Shown here: positions 1 to 8,387 of the stretch, in pieces
Layout: every line of letters begins with the position of its first letter
How positions within the stretch are numbered: the stretch's first letter is position 1
Assembly: GCA_035644395.1 (NCBI GenBank)
Contig: DASQOR010000041.1
Span: 43,945 to 107,944 of the forward strand
DNA from: JBGPLJ01 sp035644395
GTDB lineage: Bacteria; Pseudomonadota; Gammaproteobacteria; Steroidobacterales; Steroidobacteraceae
Length of the DNA: 64,000 nt
Direction of reading: 5' to 3'
Translations under genes and position numbers: made by a program
The notes under the pieces: generated by a model
Seen by the model: the letters and a program-made list of their open reading frames with translations, nothing else
What the model was told of the DNA's origin: nothing
Databases searched by the model: none

Positions 1-290
1 ATCTCGGCATGAAGGGCGCGGCGGCCGCGGGCTCGATGCTTCAACGAGCGCGTCTTGCGCTCGCGGCGGGCTGCGACGTGCTGCCCATTTGCAATGACCG
101 GGCTGGCGCGATCTCGCTGCTCGACGGCCTCAAGGACCTGGCGGAGCCCGCGAGCTTCGCGCGGCTCGCTCGCCTGCGCGGCCGGCCCTCGATAGAGCCG
201 CAGGCGCTGTTCGCTTCCGAAGCGTGGCATCGAGCCGCGGACGCGGTCGCACGCTCGTTGGAGCAACCCAAGCTGAGACTCGACGCATGA
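1..290 (+). CDS. nagZ: Beta-N-acetylhexosaminidase NagZ, C-terminal part
   Basis: The frame is open from the window edge and ends at TGA 288-290, so only the last ~95 residues are present. It reads D-L-G-M-K-G-A, then an A-G-C-D-V-L-P-I-C-N block, which matches the end of the glycoside hydrolase family 3 domain in cytoplasmic NagZ. That enzyme removes N-acetylglucosamine from muropeptides during cell-wall recycling. The catalytic residues lie upstream, outside the window. The stop overlaps the next start in ATGA, suggesting translational coupling. The assignment rests on recalled family similarity. Confidence 0.8.
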   Translation, partial: LGMKGAAAAGSMLQRARLALAAGCDVLPICNDRAGAISLLDGLKDLAEPASFARLARLRGRPSIEPQALFASEAWHRAADAVARSLEQPKLRLDA

Positions 291-1231
291 GCCCACCCGA
301 TCTGGAACTGCTGACGCGCATAGTGGAATCCGACCCGGACGGCGTGGTCGTCGTCGACGCGCAGGCGCCCGACATGCCGGTCGTTTACGTCAATCCGGCG
401 TTTGAGCGGCTCACGGGTCATCCGGCGACGGAGCTCATCGGCCGCAATCTTCGCCTGCTGCAGGCGAACGATCGCGACCAGGACGCACGCCAACGGCTCG
501 CGCAGGCGATCAAGGCCGGCGACTCGTGCCGCGCGATGATCCGCAATTATCAGAAGGACGGAACACCGTTCTGGAACGAGCTCGCGATCCAGCCGCTCAA
601 GGGGGCGGACGGGCGGTTGACCCATTACATCGGCTATCACCGCGCGTCCGGTGAACGACCGCGCCTCGATGCGAAGGCTCCGGCGACGCGCGACGCCCCG
701 GGTACGCCCACCGTGCCGATCTCGATTGCGCGCGACGACCGGTTGACGGGCCTCTATAACCGCAGCTACTTCGAAGACCTCGTGCAGCGCGACTGGGCGA
801 TCGCGCAGCGCGACGGGCGCAGCGTCGCCTGGTTCCTGTTCGACATCGATGCGCTCGGACTCTACAACGATACCTTCGGGCGCAATGCGGGCGATGCCTG
901 CATCCGGCGGATCGCGCGCACGATCGCCGCGCACTTCCGGCGCGCAAGCGACCTGACGGCGCGCTACGACGGCGGCACCGTGATCGCGGCAAGCATCGGC
1001 ATGACGGCGGAACTGGCCGCGCAGCATGCGCGCATCATCCGCGACAAGGTGGCGGAACTGCACATCCACCATCCGCGCTGCACGGTGCAGAAGTTCGTCA
1101 CGGTCAGCGCGGGAATCACCGCAGGCGTGCCAGCGAGCCAGGACGCTCCGCAGGCCCAGATCGACAAGGTGGCCGCGGCGCTCCGGCAGGCGAAGAGCGA
1201 CGGCCGCAACCGGGTGCACGAAGCGTCCTAG
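287..1231 (+). CDS. LOV-like PAS plus degenerate GGDEF domain protein
   Basis: A 314-residue soluble protein; the start at 287 is chosen for its ATGA overlap with nagZ. Residues ~5-125 form a PAS domain very like the flavin-binding LOV subgroup (P-V-V-Y-V-N-P-A-F, G-R-N-x-R-x-L-Q, N-Y-x-K-D-G-T-P-F-W-N). The photoactive cysteine expected after G-R-N is Leu55. Residues ~155-312 form a GGDEF domain that keeps D-x-D and N-D-x-x-G-R-x-x-G-D, but the signature loop is D228-G-G-T-V232 instead of GGDEF. Diguanylate cyclase activity and classical LOV photochemistry are therefore both doubtful. It may act as a c-di-GMP or GTP sensor or a protein-interaction module. Its stop overlaps that of the convergent csiV gene. 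Confidence 0.8.
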   Translation: MSPPDLELLTRIVESDPDGVVVVDAQAPDMPVVYVNPAFERLTGHPATELIGRNLRLLQANDRDQDARQRLAQAIKAGDSCRAMIRNYQKDGTPFWNELAIQPLKGADGRLTHYIGYHRASGERPRLDAKAPATRDAPGTPTVPISIARDDRLTGLYNRSYFEDLVQRDWAIAQRDGRSVAWFLFDIDALGLYNDTFGRNAGDACIRRIARTIAAHFRRASDLTARYDGGTVIAASIGMTAELAAQHARIIRDKVAELHIHHPRCTVQKFVTVSAGITAGVPASQDAPQAQIDKVAAALRQAKSDGRNRVHEAS

Positions 1232-1878
1232 TCGGAGCTGCCGCCGACCGTCGTGATGATCGCGACCACGCCGAAGGCTGGATGGTCGAAGTAGTGGCGC
1301 TCGAACGGACGCATCCGCCGGTCCTGGTGGAGTCGGAAAGTCATCGGTCCCGCCGGCAAATTCGGCTGCAGGAGCTTTGGCAGCGGATCAGCGGTCGTGT
1401 AGAGGAGATCGAGCTCGAGGTGCAGGAAGCGGCCGCGCTGCAGCGTGATCGATCCGGAGATGCCGCTCGAGGCATCGACCAGGCTATCGATCGCAATGGC
1501 CGTCCCCGCGTCGCGCTCCGGAACCGTGACGCGGATGCCGAAATGCGCGAGCGGTTCGTAGCCGGCGTTGCGACGCAGGGCGGCTTCGGTCCCCGCCAGC
1601 TGGAACTGCGCCGGGTTGAGCGGGCGGAAGCTGTCGGCGGGAACGGCCGCATCGGCGGGCGTTGTCGGCACGTCGGCATTGACCGGTGCGGCTTGCGGGG
1701 CGACATCCCAGAACTCGGGGCTTGCGACGGTGCCGTTGTAGCGAAAGATGACGAGTTCGACGTTGAAGGTGTCGGGCGAGGGCGTGGCGCCGCTCACATC
1801 GCCGGCAAGCGTCGCGCAGAGGAGGGCGGCAGCGCCCAGCGCTGCAGCAATCGCTCGATATCGATCGGTCGTCGGCAT
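1228..1878 (-). CDS. csiV: CsiV-like peptidoglycan-binding protein (DUF2803)
   Basis: 216 residues from an ATG at 1878. An N-terminal signal peptide (about residues 1-31, hydrophobic A/L-rich stretch ending near V-S-G-A) points to export. The mature start N-V-E-L-V-I-F-R-Y and the end R-R-M-R-P-F-E-R-H-Y-F-D-H-P-x-F-G fit the CsiV family. CsiV of Pseudoalteromonas and Shewanella binds peptidoglycan and supports LpoA-PBP1a in cell-wall synthesis. The gene lies 40 nt downstream of mfd on the same strand, a common arrangement in Gammaproteobacteria, and is probably cotranscribed with it. The name is by recall of family motifs. Confidence 0.7.
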   Translation of the reverse strand: MPTTDRYRAIAAALGAAALLCATLAGDVSGATPSPDTFNVELVIFRYNGTVASPEFWDVAPQAAPVNADVPTTPADAAVPADSFRPLNPAQFQLAGTEAALRRNAGYEPLAHFGIRVTVPERDAGTAIAIDSLVDASSGISGSITLQRGRFLHLELDLLYTTADPLPKLLQPNLPAGPMTFRLHQDRRMRPFERHYFDHPAFGVVAIITTVGGSSD

Positions 1879-1918
1879 GTTGAAAGTGTAGCGGAAAGCG
1901 CCGGGCGGCTCGCGAGCC

Positions 1919-4900
1919 TTAAGCGAGTTTCGCGAGCAGATCGGCAACGTACTGCAGGCGGTCCTCTTCCTTCTCGAGCTTGGCCTGAAAGCGCAGCTTG
2001 AGCGGCCCGTCGAGACGGAACTTGCCGCGGGGCTCCTGCAGCAGGCGGATGATCCTGGCGGGATCGACCGCGGTCTCGGCTTCGAACAGCAGAAATCCGC
2101 CGGCCGCGCTCGCATCGATCTTGCGCACGCCGAGCGGTGTCGCGCGCGCCTTGAGGCGCGAGATGCGTACGAGGTTGCGGGCGGGCTCCGGCAACGGGCC
2201 GAAGCGGTCCGTGAGCTCGGCCATGAAGTCGTCAAGTTCCGCACCGTCCGCGGCGCCGGCGATCCGCTTGTAGAGCACCAGCCTCAGGTGCACATCCGGT
2301 ACGTAGGTTTCGGGCAGCAGGGCGGGCAGGTGCAGGTCGACCTCGGCGCCGCTCGCGAGCGGCCGCTCGAGATCGGGTTCGCGGCCGGCCTTGAGCGCTT
2401 TGACGGCGCGCTCGAGCAGTTCCATGTAGAGCGAAAAGCCGATCTCCTCGATCTGGCCGCTCTGCTCCTCGCCGAGCAGTTCGCCGGCGCCACGGATCTC
2501 GAGGTCGTGCGTTGCGAGGGTGAAACCCGCACCGAGTTCTTCCAGCGACTCGATCGCCTCGAGACGCTTCGCCGCATCCGCGGTGATCGCGGCCCGGGGC
2601 GGCGCGACGAGGTAGGCGTACGCGCGATGGTGCGAGCGGCCGACCCGGCCGCGCAACTGGTGGAGCTGCGCAAGCCCGAACCGGTCCGCGCGGTTGATGA
2701 CTATCGTGTTCGCGGTCGGCACGTCGATGCCGCTTTCGATGATGGTCGTCGACACGAGGAGGTTGAATCGCCGGTGGTAGAAATCGAGCATCAGCTGCTC
2801 GAGATCACGCTCGCGCATCTGTCCGTGCCCGACGCCGACGGTCGCCTCCGGCACGAGCTCGCGCACCTCGTCCGCCATCCTGTCGATCGACTCGACCACG
2901 TTGTGGACGAAGTAGATCTGCCCGCCGCGACGGATTTCCCTGAGGCAGGCCTCGCGGATGAGCGGCGCGTTCCACTCCGTGATGAACGTCTTGATGGCGA
3001 GTCGCGCGGCGGGTGGCGTCGCGATGAGCGACAGGTCGCGCAGGCCGCCGAGCGCCATGTTGAGCGTGCGCGGTATGGGCGTCGCCGTGAGCGTGAGCAC
3101 GTCGACTTCGGCGCGCAGGCTCTTCAGGCGCTCCTTGTCGCGCACGCCGAAGCGGTGTTCCTCGTCGACGATCACGAGGCCGAGGTCCTTGAAGCGCGGC
3201 TGGGCATGCAGCAGCCGGTGGGTCGCGATCACGACGTCGACCTGGCCCTCGCCGAGGGCCCGGACGGTCTCGGCGGTTTCCGGACCCGTGCGAAAGCGTG
3301 ACAGCACGGCAATGCGCACGGGCCAGTCCGCAAAGCGGTCGGTGAATGTCTGGTAGTGCTGCTGGGCGAGCAGAGTCGTCGGCACGAGGACGGCAACCTG
3401 CTTGCCCGCATTCACGGCAGCGAAGGCGGCCCGCAGCGCGACTTCCGTCTTGCCGAATCCCACATCGCCGCAGATCACGCGGTCCATGGGCTTGCCCGAA
3501 CGCATGTCGGCGAGCACCTGGTCGATCGCCTGCGCCTGGTCGGGCGTCTCCTCGAACGGGAAGGTCGAGGTAAACGCCCGGTATTCGCTCTCCCGCACTT
3601 CGATACTCACTCCCTGGCGCGCCGCGCGCCTCGAATAGAGATCGAGGAGCTCCGCGGCGACGTCCCGGATGCGTTCGGCCGCCTTCCTGCGGATCTTCGC
3701 CCAGTCGCCCGTCCCGAGCTTGTGCAGCGGCGCCGTTTCGGCTGGCGCTCCGCTGTAACGGCTGACGAGATTGAGCGCCTGCACGGGCACGTAGATCTTG
3801 TCGCCGTCCGCGTACTCGAGCAGCAGGAACTCCCCGACCTCGCCGCCGATCTCCATCGTGGTGAGTCCGCGGTACCGGCCTACGCCGTAGAGTTCATGGA
3901 CAACCGGTGAGCCGATGTTGAGGTCGGTGAGTTCCTTGAGGATGACGTCCGGGTCGCGCTCGCTGCGCTTGCGCCGGCGTTCCTGGCGCGCGCGTTCGCC
4001 GAAGAGCAACTCTTCGGTCAGCAGGGCGAGGGGCTCAGCGGGCAGGAGGAGGGAGCCGACATCCGCGGCGACGGCCAGCGCGAGCCGCATCGAGCCGCCG
4101 CGAAATTCCGGCCAGCCCGCGACCGGCTGGGGCCTGATGCCATGGGCCGCGAGTAATTCGATCATGACCTCGCGCCGGCCGGCGGAATCGGCGACGAGCA
4201 GGGTGCGGCCCGCGAATCCGTCGAGGAACCGCGCCAGAGCCAGCGTCGGCTCCGGCGCCCTCGTATCGAAGCGAACGTCGGGCGCCACCGCGCTCGCAAG
4301 GTTTTCGTCCGTGTCCGTCCCGGTGCCGGTGACGAGTTTCACGCGGCTCAACTGCACGCCGGCATTCGCCGCGAGCCGCGCACCCAGCTCCGCGACCGAC
4401 AGATAGAGATCGCCGGGCGCCACGATTGGATGCTCGCGGTCGTGCGCGTACTGTTCGTACCGCGACTCGATATCGCTCCAGGCGCGCACGGCCGCAGGCA
4501 ACGCCTCGGCCGAATCAATGATCACCGCAGTCGCCGGCAAGTAGTCGAAGAGCGTGCTGGTCGCCTCGAAGAAGAGCGGCAGGAAGTACTCGATGCCGCC
4601 GGGCGCGAGACCGTTGCTCACATCCCGGTAGATGGGACTGCGGCCTGGATCGCCTTCAAAGCGCGCGCGATAGCGCCGCCGGAAGGCCTTGACCGAGTCC
4701 GGATCGAGCGGAACCTCGCGCGCTGGCAGCAGGCGCACCTCGCGCAGCCGGTTGCCGGATCGCTGCGTCTCGGGGTCAAAGACGCGAATGGTCTCGATCT
4801 CGTCGTCGAAGAGGTCGATGCGCAGCGGCGCGTCCGCGCCCATGGGGAAGATGTCGATGATCGAGCCGCGGATGGCGCACTCGCCGGGCGTCATCACCTG

Positions 4901-5362
4901 CGCGACCTGCGCGTAGCCCGCCTGGATCAGGCGCAGGCGAAAGTCCTCGCGCGACAGGCGGTCGCCCCGGGACAACAGCAACGTGTGCGACTCGACGTAC
5001 GCCGGCGGCGGCAAGCGCTGCAGCAGGGTTTCGAGCGTGACGATGACGACGCCGCGCTTGAGCGAGGGCAGTTCGTAGAGGACCGCGAGGCGCTGCGAAA
5101 TGATGTCGGGATGCGGCGAGAAGCGGTCGTAGGGCAGGGTCTCCCAGTCGGGGAAAGCGAGAACGGGGAAGTCGCCACCCGCGAAGAATCTGAGCTCCGA
5201 TTGCAGTCGATCCAGAGCGCGTGCCGATTCCACGACCACAGCGAGCGGCCCCTGCGCGAGCCGAGCGCCTTCCGCTATGGCGAGCGCCGGCGCGCTTCCA
5301 TAGAGCTGGCCCCAGCGAATCCACTGGCCGGCGGCGCGCGGCATCGGAGGCGTCAGGGGCAT
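1919..5362 (-). CDS. mfd: Transcription-repair coupling factor Mfd
   Basis: Mfd uses ATP to push stalled RNA polymerase off DNA lesions and recruits UvrA. The ATG at 5362 gives 1147 residues, essentially the E. coli length. A GTG 45 nt upstream (5407) is also in frame but sits inside a strong hairpin, so I prefer the ATG. Domains in order: UvrB-like module, RNA polymerase interaction domain, then the RecG-like motor with Walker A G-D-V-G-F-G-K-T, the DEEH box D-E-E-H-R-F-G and a late Q-L-R-G-R-V-G-R motif, then the C-terminal TRCF domain. No frame breaks are seen. It follows a small exported-protein gene on the same strand. Confidence 0.95.
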   Translation of the reverse strand: MPLTPPMPRAAGQWIRWGQLYGSAPALAIAEGARLAQGPLAVVVESARALDRLQSELRFFAGGDFPVLAFPDWETLPYDRFSPHPDIISQRLAVLYELPSLKRGVVIVTLETLLQRLPPPAYVESHTLLLSRGDRLSREDFRLRLIQAGYAQVAQVMTPGECAIRGSIIDIFPMGADAPLRIDLFDDEIETIRVFDPETQRSGNRLREVRLLPAREVPLDPDSVKAFRRRYRARFEGDPGRSPIYRDVSNGLAPGGIEYFLPLFFEATSTLFDYLPATAVIIDSAEALPAAVRAWSDIESRYEQYAHDREHPIVAPGDLYLSVAELGARLAANAGVQLSRVKLVTGTGTDTDENLASAVAPDVRFDTRAPEPTLALARFLDGFAGRTLLVADSAGRREVMIELLAAHGIRPQPVAGWPEFRGGSMRLALAVAADVGSLLLPAEPLALLTEELLFGERARQERRRKRSERDPDVILKELTDLNIGSPVVHELYGVGRYRGLTTMEIGGEVGEFLLLEYADGDKIYVPVQALNLVSRYSGAPAETAPLHKLGTGDWAKIRRKAAERIRDVAAELLDLYSRRAARQGVSIEVRESEYRAFTSTFPFEETPDQAQAIDQVLADMRSGKPMDRVICGDVGFGKTEVALRAAFAAVNAGKQVAVLVPTTLLAQQHYQTFTDRFADWPVRIAVLSRFRTGPETAETVRALGEGQVDVVIATHRLLHAQPRFKDLGLVIVDEEHRFGVRDKERLKSLRAEVDVLTLTATPIPRTLNMALGGLRDLSLIATPPAARLAIKTFITEWNAPLIREACLREIRRGGQIYFVHNVVESIDRMADEVRELVPEATVGVGHGQMRERDLEQLMLDFYHRRFNLLVSTTIIESGIDVPTANTIVINRADRFGLAQLHQLRGRVGRSHHRAYAYLVAPPRAAITADAAKRLEAIESLEELGAGFTLATHDLEIRGAGELLGEEQSGQIEEIGFSLYMELLERAVKALKAGREPDLERPLASGAEVDLHLPALLPETYVPDVHLRLVLYKRIAGAADGAELDDFMAELTDRFGPLPEPARNLVRISRLKARATPLGVRKIDASAAGGFLLFEAETAVDPARIIRLLQEPRGKFRLDGPLKLRFQAKLEKEEDRLQYVADLLAKLA

Positions 5363-5394
5363 GGCAGGTACCGGTATCGACCCATCAAGCAATA

Positions 5395-5432
5395 CAAGGC
5401 CCGTCACGGACCGTGCGGTCCGTGGGGCCTTG
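5395..5432. repeat. Long perfect inverted repeat upstream of mfd
   Basis: The outer arms CAAGGCCC (5395-5402) and GGGCCTTG (5425-5432) pair perfectly. The inner arms CACGGACCG (5405-5413) and CGGTCCGTG (5416-5424) also pair perfectly. A 2-nt bulge and a 2-nt loop remain. The structure lies between the stop of the small exported-protein gene and mfd. Neither strand has a clear T-run after it, so it could be an atypical terminator, an RNA structure in the mfd leader or an operator. Confidence 0.8.
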
Positions 5433-5474
5433 AGGGGTCGCGAGCTTAGCAGACCGCCGCGGGCGGTCGAACGA

Positions 5475-5756
5475 TCAGCTGGCGGTCGCTACCGCGGTGA
5501 TCACTCGGTCGTTTTCGAAGAACACGCTGAAGCCCGGGTAATCCCAGCGCGTGATCGGCGGTTTGCCGACGGCGGAATGTTTGCTGACCGGCGCACCGAA
5601 TTTCGTTTCAACGGATTGCATCGTCGAGCCGCGCGCGGGGTGATCGACCGCGGCGTCGCGGACCGACATGTTGCCGTCGATCGATACGATTTCCGCGGTG
5701 GCGAGCGGGGCAGCGCACACGACGAGAGCAGCCACTAGCAACGAGGGGATCTTCAT
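5475..5756 (-). CDS. Small exported protein, SmpA/OmlA-like fold suspected
   Basis: 93 residues from the ATG at 5756, preceded by GGAGG at good spacing. Residues 1-21 form a typical signal peptide (M-K-I-P-S-L-L-V then A-P-L-A-T-A), so the protein should be periplasmic. The mature part contains M-x-S-V-E-T-K-F-G-A-P and I-T-R-W-D-Y-P-G-F-S-V-F-F-E, a pattern I associate with short exported proteins of unknown function with an OmlA/SmpA-type fold. No lipobox is seen. It lies upstream of mfd on the same strand with a strong inverted repeat in the gap. No defined function can be given. Confidence 0.7.
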   Translation of the reverse strand: MKIPSLLVAALVVCAAPLATAEIVSIDGNMSVRDAAVDHPARGSTMQSVETKFGAPVSKHSAVGKPPITRWDYPGFSVFFENDRVITAVATAS

Positions 5757-5783
5757 AGGGCAGCCTCCACAGGGGACGGCCGC

Positions 5784-5813
5784 AATATAGCATCGCCGTT
5801 GCCACGCGAACAA
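5784..5813 (-). promoter_or_regulatory. Sigma-70-type promoter for the exported-protein gene
   Basis: On the minus strand, TTGTTC (5813-5808) and TATATT (5789-5784) are separated by 18 nt. The start codon at 5756 lies ~28 nt below the -10 box, leaving a short leader that contains GGAGG. Found by eye only. Confidence 0.5.
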
Positions 5814-5848
5814 TTTCATCTAAGTATTTGAAAGATTAGCGGAATGAA

Positions 5849-5861
5849 TCACAGTCTGTGA
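5849..5861. promoter_or_regulatory. Palindrome TCACAGTCTGTGA, possible operator
   Basis: A perfect 6-1-6 inverted repeat in the divergent gap between the exported-protein/mfd unit and lolC. The heptamer CAGTCTG at 5852-5858 recurs at 5871-5877, 19 bp away, about two helical turns. The position suits a repressor or activator site for one or both directions. No candidate regulator can be named. Confidence 0.4.
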
Positions 5862-5901
5862 CGCCTGTCGCAGTCTGGCGGATATGCTTTAATCGCCGCC
5901 C

Positions 5902-7143
5902 ATGTTTTATCCGCTGCCGCTCGCCATCGGGCTGCGCTATGTGCGCAGCCGCAAACGCAGCTACTTCGTCTCCTTCATCACCTGGAGTTCCCTCGCGGGA
6001 CTCGCACTGGGCGTCGCGGCCCTGATCACCATGCTGTCGATCATGAACGGCTTCGAGGCGGAACTGCGCTCGCGGCTAGTGAGCCTTGCCGCGCACGCGA
6101 GCGTGACGGCCGAGGGTCTCGGGCCGGACGAATGGCCGTCCGTGGTGAATCGCGTGCGGGCGATCCCGGAGGTCATCGGAGCGGCGCCGTATGTCGAAGC
6201 GGAGGCGATGCTCGGCAATGATACGCAGCTCGAGCCCGCCATCCTGCGGGGTATCGATCCGGCCCGCGAGACCTCGGTCTCGACCATCGCCCGTACGCTC
6301 CTTGACGGGTCGCTTGCGTCGCTTGCGCCGGGCTCGGATGCGGTGGTGCTCGGGCGCGGCCTTGCCGCCGAGCTCGGCGTCGGCGTCGGCGACCGGGTGA
6401 CGGTCATGATCCCGACAGCCGATGAAGCGGGCGAGGTCACGCCGCGCATCCGCCAGTTCACCGTCGGCGGCGTGTTCGAAGCGGGCCTGCAGGATCACGA
6501 CAGCGTGCTCGCGCTCGCCCACATCGACGATGTCGCGGCGCTGCGCGGAACGCGGGACCTGACGGGCGTACGCGTGAAATACACCGACCTGATGCGTGCG
6601 CCCCAGTCGAGTGCGCGGGTCGCCGGGGTGCTCGGCGCCCGCTTCAAGGTGACCGACTGGACCGAGCAGAACGCGGCCTACTTTCGGGCGGTCAACATCG
6701 AGAAGACGATGATGGCGCTCATCATGCTGCTGATCGTCGCCGTGGCCGCGTTCAATATCGTCGCCTCGCTCGTCATGGTCGTGACCGACAAGCGCACGGA
6801 CATCGCCATGCTGCGTACGCTGGGTCTCACGCCACGTGAGGTCCTGCAGGTCTTCCTCACCCAGGGGACGGTCATCGGCTGGCTCGGGACCGCAATTGGC
6901 GTGGCGCTCGGCACGCTCCTCGCCTACAACGTCGGCAGCGTCGTCGAGTGGCTGCAGCGCGCGTTCCGCTTCCAGATCATGGACGCGGAGGTCTACTACA
7001 TCACGCGCATTCCGTCCGATCCGCACGTATTCGACATCGCCTGGATCGCGGCCGCCGCCTTCGCGCTCACGCTGCTTGCGACCATCTACCCGGCGCTGCG
7101 CGCTGCGCGCACGCAGCCGGCCGAAGCGCTGAGGTACGAGTGA
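5902..7143 (+). CDS. lolC: Lipoprotein-releasing ABC transporter permease LolC
   Basis: 413 residues. LolC is one of two inner-membrane permeases of the LolCDE complex, which extracts outer-membrane lipoproteins and hands them to LolA. The protein starts M-F-Y-P-L-P-L-A-I-G-L-R-Y-V-R-S-R-K, with transmembrane segment 1 at about 22-48, a long periplasmic domain to ~265, and three further segments near 272-295, 320-345 and 375-400. It ends in the typical R-A-A-R-T-Q-P-A-E-A-L-R-Y-E. It is the first gene of lolC-lolE-lolD. LolE starts within its stop (GTGA), so translation is coupled. Confidence 0.92.
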   Translation: MFYPLPLAIGLRYVRSRKRSYFVSFITWSSLAGLALGVAALITMLSIMNGFEAELRSRLVSLAAHASVTAEGLGPDEWPSVVNRVRAIPEVIGAAPYVEAEAMLGNDTQLEPAILRGIDPARETSVSTIARTLLDGSLASLAPGSDAVVLGRGLAAELGVGVGDRVTVMIPTADEAGEVTPRIRQFTVGGVFEAGLQDHDSVLALAHIDDVAALRGTRDLTGVRVKYTDLMRAPQSSARVAGVLGARFKVTDWTEQNAAYFRAVNIEKTMMALIMLLIVAVAAFNIVASLVMVVTDKRTDIAMLRTLGLTPREVLQVFLTQGTVIGWLGTAIGVALGTLLAYNVGSVVEWLQRAFRFQIMDAEVYYITRIPSDPHVFDIAWIAAAAFALTLLATIYPALRAARTQPAEALRYE

Positions 7144-8387
7144 GCGCGGCCGTCGAATGGATGATCGCGCGACGCTACCTGCGTTCGCGTCACCGCAACC
7201 GTTTCGTCTCCTTCATCAGCGGCATCTCGATGGGTGGTCTCGCGCTCGGCGTCGCGGCGCTCGTGGTCGTGCTCTCCGTGATCAACGGCTTCGAGCGGGA
7301 ATTGCGCGAGCGCATCCTCGATTCGACGGCGCACGCCACCCTCACGGGCTACAACGGCCAGATCAAGGACTGGCGCCACGCCGCGCAAGTCGCCCGTTCG
7401 CGGCCGCATGTGCTGGCCGTCGCGCCCTTCATCGAAGACAAGGGCATGCTGGTGAATGGCAGGAGCATCGCCGGCGCGGTGATCCGGGGCGTGCTGCCCG
7501 CCGAGGAAAGCCGGGTTGATGGACTCGCCAGCCGCGTGCTCGGCGGCCGTCTCGATGACCTCGCGTCCGGGTCCTACCGGATCATTCTCGGGCGCGCGCT
7601 CGCCGAAGCGCTGCACGTCAAGGTCGGCGACCGCGTCGTGCTCATGTCGCCGCAGGCCGTGCTCACGCCACTCGGCGCCGTGCCCCGCATGCGCCGCTTC
7701 ACCGTGAGCGGAATCTTCAACGCCGGCATGTACGAATACGACCGCGGCCTCGCGCTCGTGCACATGGCGGACGCCGCACGCCTGACGCGCAAGGGCGATG
7801 CCGTCACGGGCTTGAGGCTCAGGGTGGATGATATCTATGCGGCGCGTGCGGCCGTCATCGACGTCGCCCGTGCGCTCGAGAACATCTACTATGCCGTCGA
7901 CTGGTCGCAGACCCACCAGAATTTTTTCCGCTCGATCACGCTCACCAAGACCATCATGTTCGTCGTCCTCTCGCTCGTCGTCTTCGTCGGCGCCTTCAAC
8001 ATCGTCTCGACGCTCGTCATGGTCGTGAAGGAGAAGCAGGGCGATGTCGCGATCCTGCGCACGATCGGCAGTTCGCCGCTGAGCGTCATGCGGATCTTCA
8101 TCTTCCAGGGTGCGACGATCGGGCTGATCGGCACCGCGCTCGGCATCGGACTCGGCGTTCTCATCGCGATGAATACCGAGCGGCTGGTGCACGGGCTCGA
8201 GCGGCTCCTCGGGACATCGCTCGTCGATGCGAGCGTTTATTTCATCGCCGACCTGCCGGCGCGCGTCGAGTGGGGCGACGTCGGCCGGATCGCGCTGGTC
8301 GCTCTCGGCCTCTGTTGCCTTGCGACGCTGTATCCCGCCTGGCGGGCGGCCCGCAATCCGCCCGCGGAGGCCCTGCGGCATGAGTGA
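7140..8387 (+). CDS. lolE: Lipoprotein-releasing ABC transporter permease LolE
   Basis: 415 residues from a GTG that overlaps the lolC stop; E. coli LolE has 414. The protein parallels LolC: an N-terminal R-R-Y-L-R-S-R-H-R-N-R-F leading into transmembrane segment 1, a periplasmic domain, three C-terminal membrane segments and the end P-A-E-A-L-R-H-E. LolC and LolE are paralogues that together bind the substrate lipoprotein. I call this one LolE from its second position and length. The following lolD start lies 8 nt inside its end. Confidence 0.88.
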   Translation: MSAAVEWMIARRYLRSRHRNRFVSFISGISMGGLALGVAALVVVLSVINGFERELRERILDSTAHATLTGYNGQIKDWRHAAQVARSRPHVLAVAPFIEDKGMLVNGRSIAGAVIRGVLPAEESRVDGLASRVLGGRLDDLASGSYRIILGRALAEALHVKVGDRVVLMSPQAVLTPLGAVPRMRRFTVSGIFNAGMYEYDRGLALVHMADAARLTRKGDAVTGLRLRVDDIYAARAAVIDVARALENIYYAVDWSQTHQNFFRSITLTKTIMFVVLSLVVFVGAFNIVSTLVMVVKEKQGDVAILRTIGSSPLSVMRIFIFQGATIGLIGTALGIGLGVLIAMNTERLVHGLERLLGTSLVDASVYFIADLPARVEWGDVGRIALVALGLCCLATLYPAWRAARNPPAEALRHE

